A stretch of 64,000 nt of DNA from Halomicrobium urmianum (GCF_020217425.1 NZ_CP084092.1:335576-399575), one strand, 5' to 3'. Positions 54,666 to 64,000 are shown, numbered from the stretch's first letter. Numbers and translations are program-made. The notes: a model not told the origin generated them from the letters alone.

Positions 54666-55637
54666 TCAGACGAGCGCGTGGCCGTCGAGGAGAACGAAGC
54701 CCGCGGCGACGGCGACGGCGGCGCCGATGCGGTGGAGCGCGACGTACCAGCCCCTGGGTTCGACGTGTCGCTTCCCGCGAAAGCCGATGAGCTCGTGGTT
54801 CTTCGACAGCTCGATGAACGTGTACGAGCCGACCACTCCGACGACGCCAGCGGCGATCAGCAGGAGTCCGAACCCGCCCGGCGCGGCGGTCCAGCCGCCG
54901 TTCCCGAGGACGGCGGAGCCTGACGCCGCGACGAAAGCGAGGACCGCGACGACCGCCGCCCCGCTGCCCGCCCGGTCGTCGTCGTCGAGCGCCCCGCCGT
55001 AGACGACGGCGGCCGACCACGCGCCGGAGACCAGGACGACGGCGAGCCAGAGCGGCCCGTCGGGAAACAGCGCCCGGACGGCCGCCGTCCCGACGCCGTC
55101 GAGCGTTCCCGGATGCGACCAGTCGACGAGCGCCCGTTCGACGAGGACCGGCCGGGCGAGAGCGCGGAGGCCGCCGGGCACCGCGGCGAGCGCGCCGCCG
55201 GCGAGTCCCGTCCGGAACCCACCGAGCGCGTCCCCGTCGCTCCCGCCCGCACGCCGCGAAACGACGACGAACAGCGAGGCGACCAGCAGGACCCAGGCGA
55301 ACGGCGAGAACGCGGCTTTCAGCGTGACTGCGTCGACGGCGTCGATAGCCGCCGGCCGGAGCGGCTTCTGGGTCGTCTCCGGCGCGTCGCAGTCGCCGAA
55401 CGCACCCGCGTTCGCGTCCGGGCTCTCGCACATCCAGTCCGGCGGCCGCTCGGGGTTGTCCACGGTGACGGTGCCACTGACCTCGCCCGCGACGGCGTCG
55501 CCCGCGTACGCGACGGACGCGGCGTTCAGCACGCACAGCAGGGCGACGACGGCGACGGCCACCGCGACGCTTGGCGTCCACCCGTCGAACGCCTCGTGTG
55601 GTCGGAGGAGGGCACTGAAGTACTGTTTCGGGGACAC
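54666..55637 (-). CDS. Yip1-like multi-pass membrane protein
   Basis: About 323 residues from the GTG at 55637 (first residues VSPKQYFSALLRPHEAFDGW). The minus-strand TATA-like TATTTAC near 55660-55667 is about 27 bp upstream, so the GTG is a better start than the ATG at 55685. About six hydrophobic segments; the N-terminal amphipathic helix and the position of the first helices resemble Yip1-domain proteins. A lumenal loop holds two Cys residues (WMCESP, FGDCDAP). Function unknown; convergent with the lipoprotein gene. Confidence 0.55.
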   Translation of the reverse strand: MSPKQYFSALLRPHEAFDGWTPSVAVAVAVVALLCVLNAASVAYAGDAVAGEVSGTVTVDNPERPPDWMCESPDANAGAFGDCDAPETTQKPLRPAAIDAVDAVTLKAAFSPFAWVLLVASLFVVVSRRAGGSDGDALGGFRTGLAGGALAAVPGGLRALARPVLVERALVDWSHPGTLDGVGTAAVRALFPDGPLWLAVVLVSGAWSAAVVYGGALDDDDRAGSGAAVVAVLAFVAASGSAVLGNGGWTAAPGGFGLLLIAAGVVGVVGSYTFIELSKNHELIGFRGKRHVEPRGWYVALHRIGAAVAVAAGFVLLDGHALV

Positions 55638-55771
55638 GGTCGTCGTTTCAGGTGACGACGGGTAAATACCCAGTGATGGCCACACACGTACCAGTCCGTG
55701 TCAGAGTCGAGTCCGGGCGCGCTCGACGGGACCGGGGCGCTCTCGAAGGGAGAACCCGGTCGCGGCGACGG

Positions 55772-56557
55772 TCAGCCGGGTCCGGCGTCGCCGGTGACGT
55801 CCTCGAAGAGCGGTCGCAGTCGGGCCACGTCGACGGCCGACAGCTCGTCGAGCGCGTCGTCGGCCGCCGCGAGCCGTCGATCAGCGTACTGCCGGAGCCG
55901 TCGTTCGTCGGGGTCGGACACCAGATGGAAGCCCTCGGCACCCGGCTCGAGCGCTCGCTGGACCGCACGTCCGACGGCGAGCCCGTGACCCAGCGTCGCG
56001 AAGTGATCGCGCCACCGGCCGTCGACGCCGGCAAGCGTGGCGCCGACCACGGCGGCGCCCTCGCCCAGCGCACCGGCCGTGTCGTCGACCAGCGTCCGTC
56101 CGGAGTTCGAAGCCGGTTCGACGTAGTGGGAGGCGAACGCCTCGACGACCCGGCTCGAGGCGGTCGATAGCGTCTCGAAACACGCGCCGCTCCGGGCGTG
56201 ATCGACGGCGTTCAGCTCCGAGTACGCGGCCGAGTAGAGGTAGTCCCCGGCCAGCAGGGACCGCGTCGGATCACGGGACGGCGAGCGGGCAGCGCCGCTC
56301 TCGGCCCGGTCGAGCAGTTCGCTCCGGAGCCGACAGTACCCCCGGAAGAGTTCGATCGCCGCGGCCGCGGACTGGACCGCCCCGGCGCTCGCCGATCCCG
56401 CGACCGACTCGTAGGAGCGCAGCAGGAGCCGACCGTACCACCTGTCGTCGCACTCAGTCAACACCGCACGCGCCGCGGACAGGCCGGTGCGGTCCGCGGA
56501 TTCGACGGCGGCCTCGAGGCGGCGGTCGACGGCCGACCGGAAGGAGTCGACGCTCAT
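55772..56557 (-). CDS. Polyprenyl-synthase-like helical protein lacking the Asp-rich motifs
   Basis: A 261-residue all-helical protein. IELFRGYCRLRSELLDRAES, LLAGDYLYSAAYSELNAVDH and LSTASSRVVEAFASHYVEPA are laid out like the central helices of trans-prenyltransferases, but the DDxxD motifs are absent, so it should not make prenyl chains by the usual chemistry. The start ATG lies 4 bp after the MATE gene stop, implying one operon. The fold assignment is by pattern only. Confidence 0.5.
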   Translation of the reverse strand: MSVDSFRSAVDRRLEAAVESADRTGLSAARAVLTECDDRWYGRLLLRSYESVAGSASAGAVQSAAAAIELFRGYCRLRSELLDRAESGAARSPSRDPTRSLLAGDYLYSAAYSELNAVDHARSGACFETLSTASSRVVEAFASHYVEPASNSGRTLVDDTAGALGEGAAVVGATLAGVDGRWRDHFATLGHGLAVGRAVQRALEPGAEGFHLVSDPDERRLRQYADRRLAAADDALDELSAVDVARLRPLFEDVTGDAGPG

Positions 56558-56560
56558 TGC

Positions 56561-58042
56561 TCAGTCGTCCGTCGATGTGGGATCGCCGGTCGCGCCGTCG
56601 ACGTCGACGCGCTGTTCGGTGAGGTCGCCGTCGCGCCAGGTCCCGCGCCTGTACCAGGCGTAGGCGATGATCGCCCCGGCGACGTTGGAGATCGCGAACG
56701 ACAGCCAGATGCCGGTCTCGCCGATCTCGGCGGCGGCGACCCACGCGATCGGGAACCGGATGACGCCGAGCATCAGCACGGAGATGGCGGCGGCGACCAG
56801 CGTCTTGCCGGCGCCGCGGAAGCTGCCGGTGTAGGCCCGCGTGATCCCGATGAACCCGAACGTCGGCGCGACGATGCGCAGGAACCCGGTCGCGATGTCG
56901 ACGACTTCGGGGTCGGTCGTGAACACGTCGGCGACGGGGGCGGCGGCGAACCAGACGACGGCGATCCCCGCCGCCGTGAGGACGCCGAACAGCACCTTCG
57001 CCGCGAGGCCGGCCGCCGCTTCGGCGCGGTCCGGCTTGTCGGCACCGACGTTCTGGCCGGTCATCGTCTCGACGCCGCGGGCGACGGCGATCGCCGGCAG
57101 GACGATCACCGAGAACACGCGGGTGCCGATGCCGTAGGCGGCCACGACCGGGTCCGGGAACAGCGCGACGATGAACAGCAGCAGGTTCATCGACAGCGCC
57201 CGGCCGGTCCCCTCGATCGAGGCGGGCACGCCGATGCGAACGAGTCGGCGCAGGAACTCGACGTCGGGAGTCATGTCCCCGAGGTGGATCTGGACGCCAC
57301 GGGTCCCGCGGAACATGACTGCCAGCCCGACGACGAGCGCGAGCGCGCGGGAGAACACCGTGGCGACGGCGGCGCCGCGAATCCCCATCGAGGGGAACGG
57401 CCCCCAGCCGAAGATGAGGAACGGGTCCAGCGCGATGTTGAGCACGACGGAGCCGAACATCACCAGCATCGGCGTGATCGTGTCGCCGTAGCCCCGCATG
57501 AGCGCGATGAAGACGGCGAAGCCGAACATGGCCACCAGCCCCAGCGAGATGACCTCCATGTAGCTGGTCGCCAGCGGCAACACGTCGTCGGACGCTCCCA
57601 TGACGTCGAGGAATCCCTCGACGAAGAAGTACCCGACTCCGCCGAGCAGCACCGACGCGATGACGGCGAACGTGACCGTCTGGGAGGCGGCGTACTCGGC
57701 GTCGCGCTCCGCGCCGGCGCCCGTGTACTGGGCGACGAGGACGCTCCCGGCGACGGAGATGCCCATCCCCAGCGAGATGAGCAGGAAGACCATCGGGAAG
57801 GCGAAGCTGATCGCGGCCAGCGCGTCCGTGCCGTACTGGCCCAGCCAGAACGTGTCGGCGAGGTTGTACGCGGTCTGGAAGAGGTTCGTGACGACGATAG
57901 GCATCGACAGGAAGAAGAGGGGTTTGCCGATGCTGCCCGACGTGAGGTCGAACTCCTCGGGGCCCCTGAAGAGAGCGGCGACGCGGCCGCGGAGGTCCGT
58001 CACTGTGCGACCCCCGTCCGCTCGTCGGCGAGTAGCTGTCAC
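56561..58042 (-). CDS. MATE-family efflux transporter
   Basis: A 493-residue protein with 12 predicted membrane helices in two homologous halves: LSMPIVVTNLFQTAYNLADT in the first and RLVRIGVPASIEGTGRALSM in the second. Start is GTG at 58042, overlapping the TGA of the TetR gene (GTGA), so translation is coupled; GTG at 58003 is possible. MATE proteins export organic cations or drugs using Na+ or H+. The TetR protein encoded upstream is the likely repressor. Confidence 0.88.
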   Translation of the reverse strand: MTATRRRADGGRTVTDLRGRVAALFRGPEEFDLTSGSIGKPLFFLSMPIVVTNLFQTAYNLADTFWLGQYGTDALAAISFAFPMVFLLISLGMGISVAGSVLVAQYTGAGAERDAEYAASQTVTFAVIASVLLGGVGYFFVEGFLDVMGASDDVLPLATSYMEVISLGLVAMFGFAVFIALMRGYGDTITPMLVMFGSVVLNIALDPFLIFGWGPFPSMGIRGAAVATVFSRALALVVGLAVMFRGTRGVQIHLGDMTPDVEFLRRLVRIGVPASIEGTGRALSMNLLLFIVALFPDPVVAAYGIGTRVFSVIVLPAIAVARGVETMTGQNVGADKPDRAEAAAGLAAKVLFGVLTAAGIAVVWFAAAPVADVFTTDPEVVDIATGFLRIVAPTFGFIGITRAYTGSFRGAGKTLVAAAISVLMLGVIRFPIAWVAAAEIGETGIWLSFAISNVAGAIIAYAWYRRGTWRDGDLTEQRVDVDGATGDPTSTDD

Positions 58043-58593
58043 TCCGCGTACGCGCTCATATCGGCGTAGGCCCGCTCAGACGAGCGCCCCACGACGACCT
58101 GTCGAACGAGTGCGCCCAGAACGCCCGCGACGAGCGTCTCTGCGGCGACGTCGGGATCGATCCGTTCGTCGAACTCGCCGGCTTCCACACCGGCCGCGAC
58201 GATCGCCCGGAACCGCTCGAACAGGAGGTCGTCGAACGCAGCCAGTCGCTCCCGGATCGCGTCGTCGTGGGGCGCACGGACCGCCACTTCGAACATCGCG
58301 GTCCTGAGCGACTTCTCCGACGCGTCCGCGCCCAGCAGCACCCCGAAGAGGACGTCGAGCCGCTCGCGCGGCGTGTCGCCGTCAGCCGCGGTCACCTGCT
58401 CGACGAACCGCTCGGAGAGGTACTCGAGCAGTGCGACGAACAACTGGTCCTTGCTCTCGTAGTGGTAGTGGATCGATGCTTTGCTCCTGTCCGCTTCGGC
58501 GGCGACGTCCCGGAGGGTGAGGTCGTCGTAGCCGTGCTCACAGAGGGCCCGGTACGTCGCCTCCAGGATGTTCGTGGCTGGTTCGTCCTCCAT
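58039..58593 (-). CDS. TetR-family regulator of the MATE operon
   Basis: A 184-residue protein from the ATG at 58593 (MEDEPATNILEATYRALCEH). The helix-turn-helix (LTLRDVAAEADRSKASIHYHYESK) is at residues about 23-46 and a ligand domain follows. The longer frame to 58674 would cover its own operator. The palindrome at 58615-58628 lies about 22 bp upstream, and a like site stands before the zinc-ribbon gene at 59425. First gene of an operon with the MATE exporter and the helical protein. Confidence 0.85.
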   Translation of the reverse strand: MEDEPATNILEATYRALCEHGYDDLTLRDVAAEADRSKASIHYHYESKDQLFVALLEYLSERFVEQVTAADGDTPRERLDVLFGVLLGADASEKSLRTAMFEVAVRAPHDDAIRERLAAFDDLLFERFRAIVAAGVEAGEFDERIDPDVAAETLVAGVLGALVRQVVVGRSSERAYADMSAYAE

Positions 58594-58614
58594 GTCGGTC
58601 GATAGGTTACTTAC

Positions 58615-58628
58615 TGACCGATTAGTCA
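58615..58628. promoter_or_regulatory. TetR-type operator, site 1
   Basis: TGACCGATTAGTCA, a TGAC-N6-GTCA dyad just upstream of the TetR start. Nearly the same as site 2 at 59858-59871. Confidence 0.6.
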
Positions 58629-58766
58629 AAAGTCTTTGGAAGAGGTATCGCCACCGAGATACCGGAAGCATCAAGCGCAGTAAGGGCTCAGGTAGGTCGA
58701 CCGTCCCGGGCCGGAGCTAACGGCAGAGTCAAAACCGTTATCCGCTACAGGCCCAACAGTCGGGCA

Positions 58767-59369
58767 ATGGCCGACCTGCCGGACCGCGACTCCTCCGACC
58801 CGGACGCGGAAATCATGCGCGCGACCTACCGCGCCCTGTGTGAACACGGTTACGCCGACCTCACGATCAAGCGGATCGCGGAGGAGTACGGCAAGTCGAC
58901 GGCCGCGATCCACTACCACTACGACACGAAGGAGGACCTGCTCGCGGCGTTTCTCGACTACGTCCTCGACCAGCTCGTGGACGCGATCCACGAGGTCGAG
59001 ACCACCGACCCGGAACAGCGACTGGACCTGCTGCTCGACAGGCTGCTGGTCGACGCCGAGGATCACGAGGAGTTGCTGATCGCGATGCTGGAGATGCGGA
59101 GCCAGGCTCCGTACAGAGAGGCCTTCGGCGAGCGGTTCCAGCAGAACGACGAGTACGTCCGCTACATGATCCGCACCGTGATCGATCACGGGATCGACGA
59201 GGGCGTGTTCCGGGACGCCGACGCGGAACAGGTGGCGCGGTCGCTGATGACCATCGTCGACGGCTCCCGCACGCGGGCCGTCGTCTTGGACGACGGAGAC
59301 GCCCTCGCGACGGGTCGGCGGACTGCGGCGGAGTACGTGACCGCCGTGCTCTTCGACGGAGTGGAGTAA
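58767..59369 (+). CDS. TetR-family regulator 2
   Basis: A 200-residue protein. The helix-turn-helix LTIKRIAEEYGKSTAAIHYH (residues about 32-51) is closely like that of the divergent TetR gene, and ATYRALCEHGY is shared. The C-terminal ligand domain differs. It has no TGAC-type palindrome upstream of its own start. It may act on the same or a related operator; its target is not clear. Confidence 0.85.
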   Translation: MADLPDRDSSDPDAEIMRATYRALCEHGYADLTIKRIAEEYGKSTAAIHYHYDTKEDLLAAFLDYVLDQLVDAIHEVETTDPEQRLDLLLDRLLVDAEDHEELLIAMLEMRSQAPYREAFGERFQQNDEYVRYMIRTVIDHGIDEGVFRDADAEQVARSLMTIVDGSRTRAVVLDDGDALATGRRTAAEYVTAVLFDGVE

Positions 59370-59424
59370 CGGCTGGTCCCGGGCCCCGGATCTTGCGGGG
59401 TAGTTCTGGACGAGACCCAGGCCG

Positions 59425-59853
59425 TTACTGCCGGTCGTCCCGGTCAGTTGGCGCCGTCGCGTCCACGGCCTCGACGTCCGCCGTACACCAGTGACAGAAC
59501 TCGAGGTCGGAGTCCAGTTCTCTGCCGCAGTTCGGACAGTGGGTGAACTGCCCGTCTTCGGTCGTCGTCCGCCGAGCGAGCGCGTTCTGAGCCGACGCGA
59601 CGAGGTACGCGTCGACGACGCTGAGGGCGCCGACGACGAGCGTCGGCGCGACCGCCAGCGGATCGACGGCCTGCCCGCTCGCGAACGCCTCCAGCGCGCC
59701 GGGATCGACGAAGAGAACGGTGGCGGCGAACGCGACGCCGAGCCACCCGAGCGCGCGCCGCCATCGGCGGAGATAGAGGTGTCCGAGCCCCGTGATGACT
59801 GCTGCGAGCAGCGCTGCGAGCCATGGTCGTTTTCGAGAGGTCGACTCGCGCAT
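59425..59853 (-). CDS. Small membrane protein with C-terminal zinc ribbon
   Basis: A 142-residue protein. Three or four hydrophobic segments (WLAALLAAVITGLGHLYL, ALGWLGVAFAATVLF, VVGALSVVDAYLVASA) are followed by a zinc ribbon with CPNCGRELDSDLEFCHWC. The order resembles haloarchaeal TM2-like/zinc-ribbon proteins of unknown role. It is preceded by TetR-type operator site 2, so it probably belongs to the same regulon as the MATE exporter. Confidence 0.65.
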   Translation of the reverse strand: MRESTSRKRPWLAALLAAVITGLGHLYLRRWRRALGWLGVAFAATVLFVDPGALEAFASGQAVDPLAVAPTLVVGALSVVDAYLVASAQNALARRTTTEDGQFTHCPNCGRELDSDLEFCHWCTADVEAVDATAPTDRDDRQ

Positions 59854-59857
59854 GGTT

Positions 59858-59871
59858 TGACTAATCAGTCA
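59858..59871. promoter_or_regulatory. TetR-type operator, site 2
   Basis: TGACTAATCAGTCA, a near-perfect palindrome starting 4 bp before the ATG at 59853; 13 of its 14 bases match site 1 read on the opposite strand. Confidence 0.6.
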
Positions 59872-59879
59872 GTTAGCCA

Positions 59880-60622
59880 TAAGTCTTCTCTCTGCGGTCC
59901 CTGCTGTGGGACGGCGTCCCATCGATCACTGTCGCGGAGGCGGTACCTGACGGCCGGGACGCGGGCACGGCCGTCTCCAGCAAACGGACTGCCCGGAAGA
60001 CCGGCTGGGTCACGAACGCGGTATCCTTCGGCGGCTATCAAACCCGGTGAGAGAAGTATAATTCTTCGCATCTCTTTTCACAATAGTCAGATGATAGTAG
60101 CGTCTGGTGTCAGCCAATCACTCTATCAGGGAAGTGCCGAGATGTCAGTCCAGACTGGCCGAACTCAGTGTAGACACTCCTCTGAACGCTTCGATCGGAG
60201 AGTCGCTGCCAACGTTCGTCACTCGAGACAGTGAATCAGGTCGGATAGAATCGACTGGTGCCGATCGATGGTTTCCGGCCGTGTATCACCGTCTGAATAG
60301 CAATCCGCCGTCGTGTGGCTGTCTACGACTCGCGGTCAGCTGAGAAGATCGTTTCACAGTACATAATATATCCTGCATTGAGAGTAAAATGGTACATCTG
60401 GGACAAAGCGACGGCAGATGCCGATCCGTCGACGGGACGTATCGGCCGGCCCGACGAGTGAAGCCCGTGAACGATCGGGCCCAGAAGCGTCCGGGGGTTC
60501 GGACGACCACACCGAGAGCACGTTTATTCAGGTACTACTTCGCCGAGTCCAGACTGGCACTGGCCGAGGACGCCGGGAGGGAAACGGTCGTCGAGTCCCT
60601 GCTGACAGTAGACGGTCTGGTT
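59880..60622. other. Intergenic, no gene supported
   Basis: About 740 bp to the left of MITE copy 2. Open frames are short, with no recognisable domain. Confidence 0.35.
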
Positions 60623-60708
60623 CTACAGTAGAAATTGAAACTATTTACACATCGAGGGGCACCCCGAGTGGCCCTCGAGTGTGTCAGTGCGTTCAATTTC
60701 TACTGTAG
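60623..60708. mobile_element. MITE-like palindromic element, copy 2
   Basis: 86 bp with perfect 17-bp terminal inverted repeats (CTACAGTAGAAATTGAA at 60623-60639, complement at 60692-60708). The inner hairpin is similar to copy 1, with small changes. Confidence 0.7.
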
Positions 60709-61117
60709 TAAGTCGTACCGCGGTCACCAATGTGGAAATGATCGACGCGTATCGATCGATGTGGCGGCGAGGCGGCAGTCGGCCTCGACGTCTCAGTAGA
60801 CGTCGTTTCACTCCGTTCGGTAACGATAGTACGCCTGTTATAGGACCGAGTGACCGGCCGGGGGAATTCGATCACAACACGCTAACGGCAGATTTTCGTT
60901 CAGAAACAGTGAACGTGACGTATGTTACCATCGGTCGAGGAGCAGCTCGCAGTTTCACGTCCCGTCTGGCTGCGGCGGTCCCTGCAGTGATTGCACCGTC
61001 CAGGGCGAAAAAGGCGCTCGCGGCTCGCGCGTCGCTCGCTGCGCTCACTCCCGCTCGCCACATCGATGTCCCTCCCCACGGTCGGGACCTCGCTGCACCC
61101 GCGGTATACGGACTGTT
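60709..61117. other. Segment between two MITE copies, no gene supported
   Basis: About 410 bp flanked by MITE copies 2 and 3. No complete gene seen; the segment may have moved or been shaped together with the two elements. Confidence 0.3.
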
Positions 61118-61203
61118 GTATAGTAGAAATTGAAGCTATTTACACATCGAAGGACATCACGGGTGCCCTTCGAGTGTGTCAGTGCGTTCAATTGCTACTA
61201 TAG
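61118..61203. mobile_element. MITE-like palindromic element, copy 3
   Basis: 86 bp with imperfect terminal repeats (TATAGTAGAAATTGAA on the left; TTCAATTGCTACTATA on the right). The inner stem differs from the other copies (TCGAAGGACATC, GGGTGCCCTTCGA), making it the most diverged copy. Confidence 0.65.
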
Positions 61204-61268
61204 CTGTCTTCCGGTTCGACCGCCCGTCCGTGGGCGATCGTGCCGGTACTGACCGATAACAGCCCGTA

Positions 61269-63521
61269 TTACTGCTGCTGGGCGTCCACCACGGCGACGC
61301 CCGCCAGGTTCACGATGTCCTTGACCTCGTCGCCGCGCTGGATGACGTGGACGGGTTTGTCCATACCGACCAGCATCGGGCCGATCGCCTCTGCGCCGCC
61401 CAGTCGCTGGAGGAGCTTGTAGGCGATGTTTCCGGCCTCCAGGCTGGGGAACACGAGGACGTTCGCCGGGTCCTCCAGGTCTGAGAACTCGTAGGATCCG
61501 TCGAGCATCTCCTCGACGACGGCGGTGTCGGCCTGCATCTCGCCGTCGACCGGGAAGTCGACGTCCGGGTCCGCTCTGAGCTGGTCCGCGGCCGCGCGCG
61601 GCTTGCTCGTTCCGGCATTCTGAACGCTGCCGAAGTCGGAGTACGACAGCAATGCCGCCCGCGGCTCGACGTTGAACCGCCGGGCCAGATCCGCCGTGAG
61701 GCGCGTCACCTCCGACAGCACGTCCGCGTCCGGGTTCTGGTTGACTGTGGTGTCGGCACAGAAGACGACGCGGTTCCGGAACGTCAGCATGTAGACGCCG
61801 GCGGCGTAGTCGGTGTCGGCCGCTGTGCCGATCACCTGCAGCGGCGGCCGCAGCGCCTCCGGATAGTGGTGGGTCAGTCCCGTCAGCATCGCGTCGGCCT
61901 CGTCTATCTCGACCATCACGCTGGCGAGGTAGTCGCCGCTCCGGACCAGATCCGCCGCCTCCTGCCGGGTGATGCCCTTGCGCCGGCGGAGGTCGTGCAG
62001 CCTGTCGGCGTAGGGAGTCAGATCCATCTCCTCGGGATCCATCACCTCGGGGACGACGTCGAATCCGAGGCCGTCGACCGTCTCCATAATCCGGTCGCGG
62101 TCGCCCAGCAGGACCGGCTCGGCGATGCCCTGGTCGGCGATCTGGTGGGCCGCCCGGATCATCTTCTCGCTGCCGCCCTCGGGCAAGACGAGCCGCTTGG
62201 GATCGCTCCGGGCCTTGTTGAGGACGATCCGCATCATCTCTCGGGACTTGCCTAGCCGCGCTTCAAGCGCTTCGACGTACGTCTCCGCCTCGACGTCCTC
62301 GCGGGCGACGCCGGACTCGACGGCGGCCTCGGCGACGGCGGGCGCCACCTCGAACAGGACGCGGGGATCCAGCGGTTTGGGGAGGATGTACTCGGGGCCG
62401 AACTGCAGCGGCTGGTCGCCGTAGTCCTTGACCACGGCGTCGGGCACGTCCTGATGCGCCAGGTCCGCGAGCGCTCTGGCCGCGGCGCGCTTCATCTCCT
62501 CGTTGATCTCGGTCGCGCGAACGTCGAGCGCGCCGCGGAAGATGAACGGGAACCCGAGGACGTTGTTGACCTGATTGGGGTAGTCAGACCGGCCAGTCGC
62601 CATGATGACCGTGTCGTCGCGGGCCGATTTCGCTTCCTCGTAGCCGATCTCCGGGTCGGGGTTGGCCATCGCGAAGATGATCGGATCGTCGGCCATCGAC
62701 CGGACCATCGTCTGGTCGACGACGCCGCCCACCGAGAGGCCGACGAACACGTCCGCCCCGTCCATCGCGTCGGCGAGGTCGCCGCCGGGGACGTCGCGGG
62801 CGAACTCGCGGTTGTACGGATTGAGGTCGCCCGCCTCAGCCCGCTCCGTCGTCAGAATGCCGTCGATATCACACATCGTGATGTTCTCCTTCGGCACCCC
62901 GAGCGAGACGTAGAACTGCGCCGTCGCGGTAGCGGCGGCACCGGCCCCCGCGAACGTCACGTCGAGTTCCCCCAGGTCCTTGCCGGCGATTTCGGCCGCG
63001 TTGATGAGCCCGGCCCCGGAGATGATGGCCGTCCCGTGCTGGTCGTCGTGGAAGACGGGGACGTCCACGGCCTCCCGCAACCGGCGTTCGATTTCGAAGC
63101 ACTCCGGGGCCGTGATGTCCTCCAGGTTGACGCCACCGAAGGTCGGCTCCATCGCCGCGACGTGGTCGACGAATTCCTCGGGCGTCTCGGCGTCCAGCTC
63201 GACGTCGAAGACGTCGATGTCGGCGAAGCGCTTGAACAGCACGCCCTTCCCCTCCATGACCGGCTTCGAGGCCTCCGGCCCGATGTCGCCCAGCCCCAGA
63301 ACCGCCGAGCCGTCTGAGACGACCGCGACGAGGTTGCCCCGCGAGGTGTAGGTGAACGACTCCACCGGATCACCGTCGATGGCTCGGCAGGGGGCCGCGA
63401 CGCCTGGCGAATACGCCAGCGAGAGGTCCCGCTGCGTGCTCGTCGGTTTCGTCGTCGATATCTCTATCTTTCCGGGGGGACCCGCTGCGTGATACTGCAG
63501 CGAATCGTCTTCGAGTCCCAT
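61269..63521 (-). CDS. maeB: NADP-dependent malic enzyme fused to a phosphotransacetylase-like domain
   Basis: A 750-residue protein. Residues about 1-425 are malic enzyme: [70 protein letters not shown] and the NADP loop [17 protein letters not shown]. Residues about 430-750 are the PTA-like domain ([60 protein letters not shown]), usually regulatory in this fusion. It decarboxylates malate to pyruvate with NADP. A TATA-like TATTAAT lies about 28 bp upstream of the ATG at 63521. Monocistronic. Confidence 0.93.
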   Translation of the reverse strand: MGLEDDSLQYHAAGPPGKIEISTTKPTSTQRDLSLAYSPGVAAPCRAIDGDPVESFTYTSRGNLVAVVSDGSAVLGLGDIGPEASKPVMEGKGVLFKRFADIDVFDVELDAETPEEFVDHVAAMEPTFGGVNLEDITAPECFEIERRLREAVDVPVFHDDQHGTAIISGAGLINAAEIAGKDLGELDVTFAGAGAAATATAQFYVSLGVPKENITMCDIDGILTTERAEAGDLNPYNREFARDVPGGDLADAMDGADVFVGLSVGGVVDQTMVRSMADDPIIFAMANPDPEIGYEEAKSARDDTVIMATGRSDYPNQVNNVLGFPFIFRGALDVRATEINEEMKRAAARALADLAHQDVPDAVVKDYGDQPLQFGPEYILPKPLDPRVLFEVAPAVAEAAVESGVAREDVEAETYVEALEARLGKSREMMRIVLNKARSDPKRLVLPEGGSEKMIRAAHQIADQGIAEPVLLGDRDRIMETVDGLGFDVVPEVMDPEEMDLTPYADRLHDLRRRKGITRQEAADLVRSGDYLASVMVEIDEADAMLTGLTHHYPEALRPPLQVIGTAADTDYAAGVYMLTFRNRVVFCADTTVNQNPDADVLSEVTRLTADLARRFNVEPRAALLSYSDFGSVQNAGTSKPRAAADQLRADPDVDFPVDGEMQADTAVVEEMLDGSYEFSDLEDPANVLVFPSLEAGNIAYKLLQRLGGAEAIGPMLVGMDKPVHVIQRGDEVKDIVNLAGVAVVDAQQQ

Positions 63522-64000
63522 AGATGCACCCTCTACCGGCGATGATTAATACTCTGACGACTCTGTCAACAATTCCGGTCCGCTCGGGATCAGCGACGCC
63601 GCTGCCGACGAGGGCGGACATCAGTGCAGATGGGCCCGGCAACGACGGAGCGGTCGGACAACCTCCGGATGCAATCGGGTATTCTTCTCTGGTTACTACT
63701 CGTCATACCTGTCATGGTCCGTATGTTTGAGAGTTATCGCACTGTTAAGGTCGTTGACACCGCCAGTGTGCACGGTTCAGTTGCTCTGTATCGGCCGATA
63801 GCGACGTTCTGCCACGTGGAGACGTCTCGTCGATCGTCCAGGTGTTCTGGATGGTAACCTGCAGTGGATTACCGGAGAATAGTCGCTCTATCGTACTGTT
63901 TAGATCGTACAGCAGTTCGTTACGCGGGTCTCCTCTTCTAGATGGATTCGATGTAGAAGAGCCATATAATAATACATTTGTCATACATCTACTGTTGATT
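63522..64000. other. Intergenic right edge; possible small minus-strand frame
   Basis: No firm gene. A minus-strand frame at 63745-63984 (79 codons, MTNVLLYGSSTSNPSRRGDP) begins near the edge but has no recognised motif and may be chance. Confidence 0.3.

Noticed and set aside
56198..58069. 623-codon plus-strand open frame
   Set aside because: Antisense to the MATE exporter and the helical protein; composition is a repetitive shadow with no domain.
1..64000. tRNA, rRNA or CRISPR loci
   Set aside because: No cloverleaf-like segment with a TTCGA-type loop, no rRNA-like sequence and no regularly spaced direct repeats were seen by eye.

Overview
The window reads as haloarchaeal DNA (class Halobacteria). 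It is G+C-rich and its predicted proteins are strongly acidic. Many genes have a TATA-like box about 25-30 nt before the start codon, which implies leaderless transcripts. Twin-arginine lipoprotein signals are present, and the insertion sequences resemble haloarchaeal types. I cannot name the genus. I see no rRNA, tRNA or CRISPR array.

Bases 1 to about 9,720 look like an integrated plasmid or mobile island. On the minus strand lie an AbiEi-like antitoxin (cut by the window edge), an ArdC-type metallopeptidase, a DUF6610/TGT-like protein, a DUF932-like protein, an HNH nuclease, DUF6166 proteins and a RHH/RelE toxin-antitoxin pair. A complete IS5-family element has cut into a second DUF6166 gene. 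A plus-strand protein with two PD-(D/E)XK nuclease-like domains sits in the middle. Six intergenic gaps share a GC-rich palindromic leader, and two gaps share a TTAACCAAC inverted repeat. Bases 9,722-20,170 hold mixed genes: a seven-PAS histidine kinase with an N-terminal winged helix, a Fic remnant, a frameshifted MBL-fold hydrolase, a TRIC/UPF0126 channel, a universal stress protein, an MFS carrier and a bile-acid/Na+ symporter-like carrier.

Bases 20,345-53,276 form a large uronate/glucuronoxylan utilisation region. One set fits the isomerase route: GH2 beta-glucuronidase, glucuronate isomerase, a fructuronate-reductase-like SDR and two mannonate dehydratase paralogues. A second set fits the oxidative route: uronate dehydrogenase, a beta-propeller lactonase, a DapA-family dehydratase/aldolase and a ketoglutarate-semialdehyde-dehydrogenase-like ALDH (frameshifted). 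Two closely related IclR regulators sit in it. Each has a cluster of 22-bp palindromes about 450-500 bp upstream, one of which overlaps a TATA box. Between the two sets is a block of visibly lower G+C: a five-gene peptide/oligosaccharide-type ABC transporter, two Gfo/Idh/MocA oxidoreductases and three xylose-isomerase-like TIM-barrel proteins. A Tat-exported GH10 xylanase with a dockerin-like C-terminus (frameshifted) closes the region. The logical order is extracellular xylan cleavage, ABC uptake, release and oxidation or isomerisation of uronic acids, then 2-keto-3-deoxy acids or 2-oxoglutarate. Glucarate dehydratase, KDG kinase and KDPG aldolase are not in the window.

Bases 53,546-63,521 are ordinary chromosomal genes: a lipoprotein, a Yip1-like membrane protein, a MATE exporter, two TetR regulators with a shared operator, a zinc-ribbon membrane protein and a malic enzyme/phosphotransacetylase fusion. 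Three copies of an 86-bp MITE-like palindrome are scattered through the window. Four otherwise good genes carry apparent single-base frameshifts, so sequence error should be excluded before they are called pseudogenes.
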